DNA of 64,000 bases from Brachycybe producta (Eukaryota > Arthropoda > Diplopoda > Playtdesmida > Andrognathidae), in NCBI GenBank assembly GCA_036925085.1, contig JAUPFP010000006.1:1-64000 (forward strand). The letters run 5' to 3'. The notes under the pieces were generated by a model that saw only the letters and a list, made by a program, of their open reading frames with translations, was not told where the DNA came from and did no database searches. Made by a program: the position numbers and the translations under genes. The stretch's first letter is position 1; each line of letters opens with the position of its first letter. Positions 9,489-20,300 of this stretch are shown piece by piece.

Positions 9489-12344
9489 ATGTTTACGAGT
9501 CTCGTAATCGGGGCTTTGGGAACGTTACTTTTGGTCTACTACATCTATTTTAGAAATCGGAATCTACCTCCAGGACCATATGGCTTACCTTTTGTGGGCT
9601 ACATTCCGTTCCTGGGAAAGAATCCCATAATAACGTTTACTAATCTCAAAAAGAAGTACGGGAACGTGTCGTGTTTATCACTGGGAATGAATAATATCAT
9701 CGTACTCAATGATATCAAGTCCATGAAAGAGGCCCTTGTCAAACAAGGAGACATTTTCAGTGGACGTCCTAATTTGATCCTATCCAAAATCATATTCAAT
9801 GGGAAAGGTAACTGAAATTTGCTAAAACTGCAATATTTAAAAAAAATATATATTCGAATTTCCATAAAAAGTTTGGTTTTTAATTATAAGTTGGTTTTAA
9901 AACTCTTCATTATTTTGTCTTTCAGGATCAAAAATGATGAAAAACTTGATAGTATTTTAGAAAACTAGAAGGGTAGCTGAATTAATGATAATTCTCATGT
10001 TGAAATTTTTTTCAAAATAAGCTATACAAAACAGTAAAACGTTTATTTTGTAAGATATCAATCAACATGAGAATTACCAAATTAAGTAATTCAGTTACCC
10101 TTCTAGTTTCTAAAGCACTTTTAAGTTTCGTTCCTGAAAGACAAAAATAATCAAAGTTCGAAAATCAGCTCTTCATAAAACATCATTAACCGTTTGCAAT
10201 TCTAGTTTCTTATAAACTAGACTAGAGAGTAGAAAGTTGCGTTTGAAATTTTTTTTACATCTTTTATTTATTATCTTGATTCAGATATCGCTTTTTCGGA
10301 TGGCCCGATCTGTAAGGAACAGAGAATGTTCTTTTTAAAGACACTGAGAGAATTCGGACTGGGAAAATCCACAATAGAAATGGCCATCATGGACCAAGTG
10401 GACAAACTGACCGCTCACTTGATGACCACCACCACCACTCAATCTAACAGACATTCCGTTGAAATCACCAACTTGTTTTTTATTCCGTTGATGAATATCA
10501 TTTGGGGAAAAACTTCAGGTCGGTAGGTCAACTGGTTTAGAAGGCTAACCTTTGACCTTCTTAAAATCTTTACCCACAGGCAAAGAGTTTGAGGATTCTG
10601 ACGAATACATTAAAAAGTACAAACAAACGATTGCGGTTGCAACTCCCGGCAAATGGTGTGCCATCAACCATTTGCCTTTCTTGAGGTTCCTCATTCCAGG
10701 AGGCCTCGGTTACGAAAAGGTCAAGAAATACGCCGGTCAAATCCAGGATTTTATAGGAAAAGAACTGGACCAACACGAGAAAGAGTTTCAAGAGAACAAT
10801 CTGAGACTTAGAGATTTCATCGATTGTTACCTGTTAGAAATCTCAAATAGAAAAGAGAAGGGAACGGATCGACCTCCTTTTAATCGTAAGAAGAAAAAAA
10901 AAACCCTGAGTCAAGAAGACCCTAAAGCTAGGGTTTCCTAAGATAGCGGAACCGTAATATTACGGTAAATGACGTCAGAAAACCGTTTTCATAGATGTAA
11001 ATGGATGTGCTTTTCTCGAGAGCTGTGGTGCTTACCGTTCTCGAGAAAACCATATCCATTTACATAATATGAAAACAGTTTTGTGACGTCATTTACCGTA
11101 ATATTACGATTCCGCTATCTTAGGAAACCCTAGCTTAAACGTATATAACTGTAAAATCCTGGTTCTGCCTCTTTGTGTTCAAGGTGAATATCTTGTTGGA
11201 TCCATTCTGGATGTCTTCGTTGGAGGAATCGAAACATCGAACTCGACTTTAAGTTGGGCTCTTTTATATATGGCTCTCAATCCGGAAATCCAAGTCAAAG
11301 TTCAAACGGAACTGGATGCGGTTATAGCTAAAGATTCCTTCATCCCTTCCTGTGCAAAAAACCGGTCAGTTTGAGACTTATGAAGCTATAATATGACTGT
11401 CCCACAACGAACTGAAACCAAAGCAGCCATTTCTAAAAACAGATTAATTATTAGGGATAGGATTTTTATGCAAAATATATAAAAGCAAATATTTCCCAAT
11501 TTGTGGCCCAAGAGCCAATTGTGAAGTAACTAATGCAAATTCAACAATTATTCTTTCTCAATCAAAGACGCTAGTTAGAGGCTAGAACTTTCTAGTTGAC
11601 ACTTGATAGTTAATCAGACAACTAGCCTCTAGTGAGCATTTTTGATTGGATAAAAGCATAATTGCAGTTGCTCTAATGATGATGATGATGATAATTTCAC
11701 AATTGGCACTTGGGCCACAGATTGAGAAACATTTGCTTTTGATATTTTGCATACAAAGTCCGCGCTCTAATATAATCCGAATGCAATAATCACCTATTCA
11801 TAAAACATTTTAATGCTTGAATTGAAATCTTGCAGAGTTCCATACACTGACGCAACACTTTTAGAAGTCCAACGTCACGCTACAGTAGCACCGATCGGTG
11901 TTCCGCACCGCGCTTTGAAAGATACGACTCTGTACGGCTACAAAATTCCTAAAGACTCCACAGTCTACGTGAACTTCTTTGCCATTCATCACGATGAGGA
12001 TTACTGGACTGATCCCGAGGAGTTTCGACCAGAGAGGTTCTTAGACGAAACCGGAACGGAAGTTAAGAAGAACGAAAGCTTCATTCCTTTCTCGATCGGT
12101 ACGAACCGCTTCTCAAAAAGTAGAAATGGCACAAATTTCACCCGCTGATTTACTGGTTTTTATAGGACCTAGGCAATGTATCGGAGATTCCCTGGCTAAA
12201 ATGCAACTATTTCTATTCTTCACCTGTCTTTTGAGACGTTTCACATTCGAATTGGTCTCCAGTGAACCGAAACCTACTTTGGAACCAATTATTGGAACCC
12301 TTTTAAGGCCTAAACCTTTCAACCTCATTGTTAAACCAAGATAA
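9489..12344 (+). CDS. Cytochrome P450, CYP2-clan like, copy 3 (complete)
   Basis: Six coding exons: 9489-9807, 10285-10518, 10580-10885, 11184-11364, 11836-12098 and 12166-12344. They join in frame to about 493 aa. It has the same landmarks as copy 2: N-terminal anchor, PPGP hinge, GGIETS, EVQR, PERF and FSIGPRQCIG. It differs by a three-codon gain in a threonine run in exon 2 (near 10429, MTTTTTQ) and a two-codon gain in exon 3 (LRLRD, near 10806). The C-helix position normally Trp is Cys (PICKEQR). Intron 3 carries a 210-bp foldback absent from other copies. Introns 1 and 4 carry the shared family-1 and family-2 elements. The upstream region differs from that of copies 2 and 4 beyond the last 30 bases. 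Confidence 0.92.
9918..10190. mobile_element. Family-1 foldback element, intron 1 of P450 copy 3
   Basis: The left arm is TAGAAAACTAGAAGGGTAGC. The right arm is its inverse, GTTACCCTTCTAGTTTCTAA, followed by TTTCGTTCCTGAAAGACA. Between them are TCAAAATAAGC and GTTTATTTTGTAAGATATC. Confidence 0.7.
10926..11135. mobile_element. Foldback (MITE-like) with long inverted arms, intron 3 of P450 copy 3
   Basis: The arms of about 95 bases are near-complementary from GCTAGGGTTTCCTAAGATAG to the inverted CTATCTTAGGAAACCCTAGC. They include CGTAATATTACGGTAAATGA, a CRE-like TGACGTCA and TTTTCTCGAGA, with a loop of about 18 bases. The host intron is interrupted between GACCCT and TATATAACTG. Private to this gene, so inserted after the duplications. 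Confidence 0.8.
11454..11767. mobile_element. Family-2 foldback element, intron 4 of P450 copy 3
   Basis: It occupies the same place and orientation as in copies 1 and 2. The inner palindrome GTTAGAGGCTAGAAC / CTAGCCTCTAGTGAGC is well kept. Confidence 0.75.
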
Positions 12345-13156
12345 ATGCCGGACTTTGGAGCGGTGCCCGGAGCTGGAGCACGAACATTTTTAACTGCTCC
12401 AGTCTTTTTTTTAATTTAAATTCCAATTATTTACCAATTTACTGTTTATAGTTAGTCATTTGTATGAGTTGTCATTTTGGCACTAGAATTATGTTAATTT
12501 ATGGCCTATAATACAGTCACTATGTTTCAGTTTTTTGAAGAAGAATGTAATATAGCTTGGTTACCATGGTAGCTGCAATTATTTTTCAGAAAATAAAGTC
12601 TTATGTACGGAGAACTGTAAAGGACATACAAGATTTTTTTAAAAAAATCTCGAAATAATTAAATATAATAATTAAATTATTGCTGCTACAAGAGGGCGCT
12701 TGCAATAATTTAATTATTAAGAGTATGGTGTGCGCAACATGGCAGAATAAGAGATTAAAAATCGAAATGTCAGATTATAAGTCCACATTTCGAGATTTTT
12801 AAAAAATCTTGCATGTCCTTTACAGGGCTCCATAATTATGAATATTTTTTTTTAATGTTGATGATGTGTGGAAACAGTTTTAATAAAAGTAATAATTATT
12901 TTTAAATACATTTTCAATCTAACGGAGCGGAGCTGGAGCTTCTATTAACATCGCATATCAAAATACGGAGAATTGACGGAGAAAATTAACAATTAAAAAT
13001 TGCTAATTAACATTACAAGGTCGCAAACGCTTTTAAACTACAGAGAATGAATATTAAACAGCCTTAGCAATTAATATCTTATTAACAGAAAAAGAAAATT
13101 ATTAATAATTTTTTTTGGATTTTGTTTTTGGATTCTTGGATTGCAAGAAGTGAAAT
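12345..13156. other. Intergenic region between P450 copies 3 and 4
   Basis: No gene seen. GGAGCTGGAGC motifs occur at both sides (12377 and 12928). A 225-bp foldback lies at 12608-12832. The final 150 bases carry part of the conserved P450 promoter block and the GGATTCTTGGATTGCAAG leader. Confidence 0.55.
12608..12832. mobile_element. Foldback element
   Basis: CTGTAAAGGACATACAAGAT on the left is answered by ATCTTGCATGTCCTTTACAG on the right. Next inwards the arms continue as AAAAATCTCGAAAT and ATTTCGAGATTTTT. The centre has a second palindrome, AATAATTAAATTATTGC / GCAATAATTTAATTATT. Confidence 0.75.
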
Positions 13157-15872
13157 ATGTTTACGAGTCTCGTAATCGGAGCTTTGGGAACGTTACTTTT
13201 GGTCTACTACATCTATTTTAGAAATCGGAATCTACCTCCAGGACCATATGGCTTACCATTTGTGGGCTACATTCCATTCCTGGGAAAGAATCCAATAAGA
13301 ACGTTTACTAATCTCAAAAAGAAGTACGGGAACGTGTCGTGTATATCACTGGGAATGAATAATATCATCGTACTCAATGATATCAAGTCCATGAAAGAGG
13401 CCCTTGTCAAACAAGGAGACATTTTCAGTGGACGTCCTAATTTGATCTTATCCAAAACAGTATTCAATAGCAAAGGTAACTGAAATTATCACATTTTTTT
13501 TAGACCTTTGTTGCACTTTAAGAGCAAAAAAAAAAGTCATAATGTGGTTCCAGACTGTTCGTATTCTGTGAGGTGGCTCGTCGACAAAATCGAGTAATGT
13601 GGACGTACTAACAATCAGCACGAGTAATGCAAACCAGGGGTTCGTCTGGCTCTGCTTTGTGTCTGTACTTCAAAAAAGGTGCTCGTCAAGACTTGCAAAG
13701 TCATTGAACGAGAACAAGCACAGTTTAGTTGACTCCATATTTAAAACTTCTTCGTCCCTCATTGGATCCTCACGAGTCAAAGCCTATTCCAGTAACTTAA
13801 CTCACCCTCAGTTGACAAGAGCCCGAGTACGAGCACAGTCTGGACTCATCCCTTTATTCAGTAACTCAGCAATATTCAACTGTAAAAATCAAATTTTGTA
13901 ATTTTTGTTATCTTGATTCAAGATATTACTTTTACTGACGGACGGATCAGCAAGGAACAAAGAACGTTCTCTTTACAGACATTGAGAGAATTCGGACTGG
14001 GAAAATCCACAATGGAAACGATCATCATGGACCAAGTGGACAAACTGACCGCTCAGTTGATGACCAATCAATCAAACGGACATTCATTTGACGTCAGCAA
14101 AATGTTTTTCATTCCGTTGATGAATGTCCTTTTAAAAATAGTAGCAGGTGAAGATTTTCAACGACAAAAACTAAAAATCGTCTTGAAACTCGTCTCGAAG
14201 GAAACCTTTGACCTGTTTCTTAAACACTACAGGAAAACAGTTCCATAACTCTGACGAATACATTCAGAATTACAAACAAGCGGTTCGGTTCGTCACTCCC
14301 AGCAAATTGTGTGCCATCAACCATTTGCCTTTTTTGAGGTTCCTCATTCCAGGAGGTCTCGGTTACGAAAAGGTCAAGAAATACGCCGGTCAAATCCAGG
14401 ATTTTATAAGAAAAGAAGTGGACCAACACGAGAAAGAGTTTCAAGAGAACAATCTCAGAGATTTCATTGATTCTTACCTATCGGAAATCGCAAAGAGAAA
14501 AGAGAAGGGAACGGATCAACCTCCTTTTAATCGTAAGAAAAAACTATGGGTAAAGAAAGACCCTTTGACCCTTATGGATATAACTGTAAAACGATGGTTC
14601 GACCTCTTCTTTTCTTACGTCCAAGGTGAACATATGGTTGGAACCGTTCTGAATCTCTTCGTTGGTGGAATCCAGACATCAGACACGACTTTAAGTTGGG
14701 CTCTTTTATATATGGCTCTCAATCCAGAAATCCAAGTCAAAGTTCAAACGGAACTGGATACTGTTATGGCTAAAGATTCCTTCATCCCGTTCAGTGCAAA
14801 AACAAGGTCAGTTTGTGACTCATATTTCAGTTTTAAATTTGTGTTGAAGATGGTTTTAAACTATATTAAAAAAAAGCCTCTCAAAATATTGATTATTCCG
14901 TCTTCTAATCTAAATGTTTTAATTTTTCAGAGTTCCATATGCTGAAGCAACTCTTTTTGAAGTCCACCGTTATGCTACGGTTCTACCAGTCGGTCTTCCG
15001 CACCGCGCTTTGAAAGATACAACTCTGTTTGGATACAAAATTCCCAAAGACTCCACAGTCTATGTGAATTTGTTTGCCATTCACCACGATGAGGATTACT
15101 GGACTGATCCAGAGGTTTTTCGACCGGAAAGGTTCTTAGACGAAACTGGAACGGCAGTTAAGACGAACGAAAGTTTAGTTCCGTTCTCAATCGGTACGAA
15201 TCGCTTTCTCGAAAAATAGAAATGATACAAATTTCATCATTAATTAAGATGTTTTATGAACAGCTGATTTTCGAACTCATATTTTATCCTTCGGAAAATC
15301 CAAATTAAGATTAAGTGTTTTAGAAACTAGAAAAGTAAGTGTTTTAGAAACTAGAAAAGTAAGTGTTTTAGAAACTAGAAAAGTAAGTGTTTTAGAAACT
15401 AGAAAAGTAAGTGTTTTAGAAACTAGAAAAGTGTTTTAGAAACTAGAAACGTAAGTACTTCAATCACTTTAAAAGGCATTTTCATGTTTGATATCTTTTA
15501 AAATATACTTATGACTTAAAAAGTTTATTTTGAAAGATAACAAACATGAAAATACCCCTGGAATAATTCAGCTACCCTTCTAGTTTCTAAGACACACGTT
15601 TCTCTCTCCTTTTTGCACCTGAAAAGACAAAATAATCAAAGAGTTCGCAAAGGTTTATACTTTTAACTAATTTTGTAACCGTTTTTTTTATAGGACCTAA
15701 GAAATGTATTGGAGAATCACTGGCTAAAATGCAACTATTTCTATTCTTCACCTGTCTTTTGAGACGTTTCACATTCGAATTGGTCTCCAGTGAACCGAAA
15801 CCTAGTTTGGAACCGGTTATTGAAACCATTTCAAGGCCTAAACCTTTCAATCTCATTATCAAACCAAGATAA
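13157..15872 (+). CDS. Cytochrome P450, CYP2-clan like, copy 4 (complete, most divergent)
   Basis: Six coding exons: 13157-13475, 13923-14147, 14233-14532, 14626-14806, 14931-15193 and 15694-15872. They total 1467 nt and encode 488 aa. Exon 1 is almost identical to copy 2, but the rest differs more (for example VAPIGVPH is VLPVGLPH, and PEEFLPERF is PEVFRPERF). Landmarks: PPGP, GGIQTS, EVHR, PERF and FSIGPKKCIG. The I-helix acid, usually Glu or Asp, is Gln (GGIQTS). Introns 2, 3 and 4 are short (85, 93 and 124 bp), and intron 4 lacks the family-2 element. Intron 5 (15194-15693) holds a 24-bp tandem array and a family-1 element. The near-identical exon 1 suggests gene conversion or a more recent exchange at the 5' end. 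Likely AATAAA at 15900. Confidence 0.92.
13476..13922. other. Intron 1 of P450 copy 4 with an unclassified block of higher GC
   Basis: The stretch 13560-13860 has balanced composition unlike other introns here, with repeated CACGAG/ACTCG words. It has an open reading of about 100 codons (13599-13901) without any recognisable domain. I take it as an inserted repeat of unknown type, not an exon, because exons 1 and 2 join in frame without it. Confidence 0.4.
15313..15452. repeat. 24-bp tandem array in intron 5 of P450 copy 4
   Basis: About five to six copies of AAGTGTTTTAGAAACTAGAA plus AAGT, the last ones shortened. The unit is the terminal arm motif of the family-1 foldback that follows directly (to about 15655). 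Confidence 0.85.
15430..15655. mobile_element. Family-1 foldback element, intron 5 of P450 copy 4
   Basis: Left arm GTGTTTTAGAAACTAGAAAC, right arm CTACCCTTCTAGTTTCTAAG, then CTGAAAAGACAAAATAATC. The centre has AAAAAGTTTATTTTGAAAG. Confidence 0.7.
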
Positions 15873-16497
15873 ATTATGTGTACTTTAAATAATCTCATTA
15901 ATAAACATAATTAAAAACAGAAGGAAGAAATGAAAAGAAAAACTTCAAACCGGAAGTGCTGTTTTTTTTTTATTTGACCTTTCTTGAACCTTCATTTTCC
16001 TTTTCTAATCTCTTTATGTTGTTCTAAATTATCAGAAACTGAATAAGAATGTTGAATACGTATAATTATACTTAATAACTAGTTAATTATTAACATTAGT
16101 TAATGAAGAAAAAAACAAAAACATTTTTGATAAATTGGCGCCAAAAATGGGGCGGAATTCCCGGTTCTTTTTTAATGGGCGCAGCAACAGGTCAATCATT
16201 AACGCAATGAACTCATTAAAACAACATTAAATTGTCATAAAAACAACAAATAAACATAAAATTAAGAAAAAAAACGTAGAACTTACCCAACATATCATCC
16301 ATTTTCAGTACTGTTTTTCCTTTCCCAATTAGACACGCCGTTGTAATGAAGAAACAACCGGCTTCGTCATCTTCTAGAGATAATTACAAACAATACTGTA
16401 AGGTGGCGCTCTACTACAGAATAGCAATATTGCGTTTAGAGAAAGGAATAAACCAATATCATTATTGGTCAAAAGTATGTAAACAGTGTGCATATTC

Positions 16498-16711
16498 TGC
16501 CTCATTCTAAGAAGCTTGTGACGTCAAAAGAGTTGACGAAAAATTTACAAATTGTGTTATTTTGTTTAATTAAAAAGGAGTAATCAAAAAATGCAAAAAC
16601 ACTTTTGTTTAAACTATAGAGAACGTTTGCTATTGTCCTTTTTCTATCACATTAATCCTAAATTTTACGACAACCCCTCTTACGTCACAAGCTTCTTTTT
16701 ACAATGAGGCA
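16498..16711. mobile_element. Family-3 foldback (TGACGTCA-containing), copy A
   Basis: The left end TGCCTCATTCTAAGAAGC is followed by TTGTGACGTCAAAAG. The right end is CTTACGTCACAAGCTTC followed by ACAATGAGGCA. A sister copy with better ends lies at 54957-55161. Confidence 0.7.
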
Positions 16712-17193
16712 TTTTTGTTACAGTCAAAACATGAATTCCTAATGACAAGTTTTGTGTAGATTAAGATTGAACCAATTTTAATCAAAAGACAAATCTTAAG
16801 ACAAACCGTCTTTAGTTAGAAACTATATTACTAGTCAGAAAAACTAGTTAGTAAATAACTTTCATTAAAATAAAATCAGTAACCATTGAGTTTGGATCTT
16901 AACTGTAACATATTCAATGACCAAACTGAGAAAAAACTAAAGAGGGCAAAAGCATTTTCATTCACAAAGACATTTCGAGACTGAAAATGGGAACCAAACG
17001 TGACCCAATGTGGCGTCAAACATTATTAAATGCAACTACACGCCATCTTAGTTACATATATTAAAGTCCATATTAAACTTCAATTTGTTGACGTCATATG
17101 CAAAAAATTCTTGTATTTAGAAGCTCAAACTGTTCATAAAAATGACGTCATCAACACTGTATTAACCAATCAAATAATATAACATTTCCTTTC

Positions 17194-17386
17194 TATAAAA
17201 ACAAACGCGTCACTTCCTAAAAAAGAGAACTTCCGCCAAAATATTCCGGAATGATTTTTCTCCTTATTTCCTGTCGCCATTTTCAATGCAAATTGAATGT
17301 ATTTTATGTCAGTGTTGCGTGTTTTTGTAGTTTTTAACAAATTTTAAACCTTTTCTTTACAATTAGAATAGAGAAAAGGCATAAAA
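17194..17386 (+). promoter_or_regulatory. CLASRP: Putative CLASRP promoter and 5' leader, with an acceptor site before the start
   Basis: TATAAAA lies at 17194-17200. A pyrimidine-rich tract ends in AG at 17365-17366, 20 bases before the ATG. This AG may close an untranslated-leader intron or be a spliced-leader acceptor; the sequence alone cannot decide. Confidence 0.35.
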
Positions 17387-20300
17387 ATGTGGCACGAAGC
17401 TCGAAAACAGGAAAAAAAGATCCGCGGAATGATGGTTGACTATAAGAAACGAGCCGAAAGGAGACGAGATTTTTATGAACGAACGGTAAAAACATTATAA
17501 ATATCAATGAAAACATGTGGCTTTTAAAATTGAAGCTCAATTTCAATTTAAATTATGCTCTGCATGAATTTTACCGATTCCGTTTTCAAATCTGTCTTTA
17601 AATCGTGAACTACGTAATAATTTTGTATGAATTCCACAAGTTTAGTAAAAAAATAACTGAATTTCAACACAGGAAATGCTGTTAAATAAAATCTGCATAA
17701 TTTACCTCAAATTTGTGAAATTCTTCTAAAGAGCATTAGTTACATGTTTTTTCTTTTCTTTCTAAGGGATGGTTCACACACGCTGAAAAACAACCAGAAA
17801 ATAGAATTAGAAATAAATATTTGAATAAAGTTTCAGCTATATTTGTGTTCGTTTACATAATAACAACAAAAATCATTTCAAGGGCATTGTTGAGTTAATT
17901 GAAGAGGGTGAACATGAATATTAAGGAGCCTACCATGAAGAATGTTTATGTATGAAGGACGCCGCCGCCGCCACATCCTATTGGCTAATATCATATGTAA
18001 TTAATTCCATGTGGCAAGAAGAAATAATTTCACGGTTTTATCTGCATATATTCAGTGACATAAATAGAATTGTTCAAATTAAATAAATTCTTTTTTCAGT
18101 GGAATTTTTTTCAGCATGTGTGATCTTTTCCTATGGGTTTTAAAGCAGAAAATAAAAATTTAAATTAAATAAGCAGAACATAGAAATAGAAATTTTAAAT
18201 GCAGAAAATAGAAACAAATGGAAAAGCAGAAAATAGAAACAAATGGAAAAGCAGAAAATAGAACCAAATGGAAAAGCAGAAAATAGAAACAAATGGAAAA
18301 GCAGAAAATAGAAACAAATGGAAAAGCAGAAAATAGAAACAAATGGAAAAGCAGAAAATAGAACCAAATGGAAAAGCAGAAAATAGAACCAAATGGAAAA
18401 GCAGAAAATAGAACCAAATGGAAAAGCAGAAAATAGAAACAAATGGAAAAGCAGAAAATAGAAACAAATGGAAAAGCAGAAAATAGAAACAAATGGAAAA
18501 GCAGAAAATAGAACCAAATGGAAAAGCAGAAAATAGAACCAAATGGAAAAGCAGAAAATAGAACCAAATGGAAAAGCAGAAAATAGAAACAAATGGAAAA
18601 GCAGAAAATAGAAACAAATGGAAAAGCAGAAAATAGAAACAAATGGAAAAGCAGAAAATAGAAACAAATGGAAAAGCAGAAAATAGAACCAAATGGAAAA
18701 GCAGAAAATAGAACCAAATGGAAAAGCAGAAAATAGAACCAAATGGAAAAGCAGAAAATAGAAACAAATGGAAAAGCAGAAAATAGAAACAAATTGAAAA
18801 GCAGAAAATAGAAACAAATTAAAAGCAGAAAGTATAAATTAAAAAAGCAGAAAATATAAATAAAAAAGTAGAAAATAAAAAACAAATTAAAAAGCAGAAA
18901 AAAGTTACCTCTAAATTTCTGCTTTAGTTTGCATTCCACATGTTCTCACACATTACAATGGAAAACATTTCTAAGGACATTGTTGAATTTACGGAAGAAT
19001 AGGAGGAGCCTTAAAGAATAATGCTACTAAATGACGCCGCCTTATTGGCTGATAAAAACGTTATTCCACGTTTCCTGCCTACTTTCCGCCAGATAAATAG
19101 AATTTGAATTTCTTTTGTAAATAAAAACCCGATTAGCCTCAATGTATGAGCTCTTCTCAGCTCCTCAATCTTAACTTACGAGGCTAGCAGCTCCTAATCG
19201 AAAGAATAACGGAATTATTTAAATGAAAACAGTCTAATTTTCAGCCGGCGTTTTTCTGAATGTGGTGTTATCTCAACTATTTCATGATTTTAACTGAAAA
19301 CGCTTAAGAACGTCTTATTTAATTAAAGTTAAATTGCTTACTTTTTAAACAGAAAGCGGATCCAACTCAGTTCCTACAATTACACGGACGCCAATGTAAA
19401 ATCCATTTGGATCCAGCCGTGGCTCAAGCAGCTGACAGTCCAGCAAACATGTAAAAGAAATAACAGAGTTTTCACCTTTTTTATGCATCGAGAAAATGAT
19501 TTTTAAAGTTGAACCTTTTTAAATTTAACAGGATGCCGTGGCAAGGACATGCCGATACGTTGATCGATCGTTTCGACGGCCGAGCTCACTTGGACTTCAT
19601 AGTCGAATACAAAGCAAAAGACGATGCCGAGAAGTATTTTCATTCCTTTCTAGAAAGAGAGATAAAAGGTTTTGCGAATTAATTAATTGTAATCGGTTCT
19701 CGTCGTTTTTTCATTAGAAGTCCGAGTGAAGAAACATGGGAGGAACGTCAAACAAACTACGAAAGATATCGTATTCTGGTCGAAAACGATTTCTTACCAG
19801 GTTTTAAAAATTTCAGTAACTTTCTGACTTATTAAGGGTAAAACGTTTATAAAGTCAGGTTTGAATTTGCGAGACTCATTTGAGACTAGAAGAGTAAAAA
19901 ACGAACACAAAAAGACAATTTTCATAAATGATATCTTTTTACGCCAGTTTAAAAATAATCGACGTCATCTAACGTCATCCCGTCCTTATTTTCTTTCAAC
20001 AGTTTCTGAAGAGAAGTTCTTGATGCAGATCTATTTGGAGGAACAGTTTGGACCGATCGGAACGAAAGACGACGAGAAGAAGAAATCGGCTGAAAAGAAA
20101 GTCGCAATCGGTTACGTTTACGAAGATAGCACTCCACAACCGCATTCTTTCGGTAATCAATCTCATTCTTCGTCGGCAAACGACGAAGAGAAAGACAAAG
20201 ATAGCGACAGTGACATCGATTTGGATGTTACGGTCGATATCGGAGTTCTAACGCCCGATCAGAAAGCGGAAATGAACTCTCATTCTTTCAAATACGGAAT

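Larger units (their letters stand above)
15873..17386. other. Intergenic region between P450 copy 4 and CLASRP
   Basis: It contains the P450 3' flank, GGCGCC-type sequence near 16138 and a family-3 foldback at 16498-16711. The upstream region of CLASRP has CCAAT at 17165, TATAAAA at 17194-17200 and GCGTCACTTCC near 17207. No gene seen. Confidence 0.6.

Noticed and set aside
14533-14625. Apparent continuous coding across intron 3 of P450 copy 4 (residues after PPFN)
   Set aside because: The segment starts GTAAG and ends CCAAG, has no counterpart in CYP2 proteins, and its removal joins PPFNR to EHMVGT, as in all copies. The chance open frame is an intron.
18140-18939. Minus-strand open readings of 190-259 codons rich in Phe, Leu and Ser
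   Set aside because: They are produced by the 25-bp minisatellite, open in three frames with a 25-residue period. No start context or domain.
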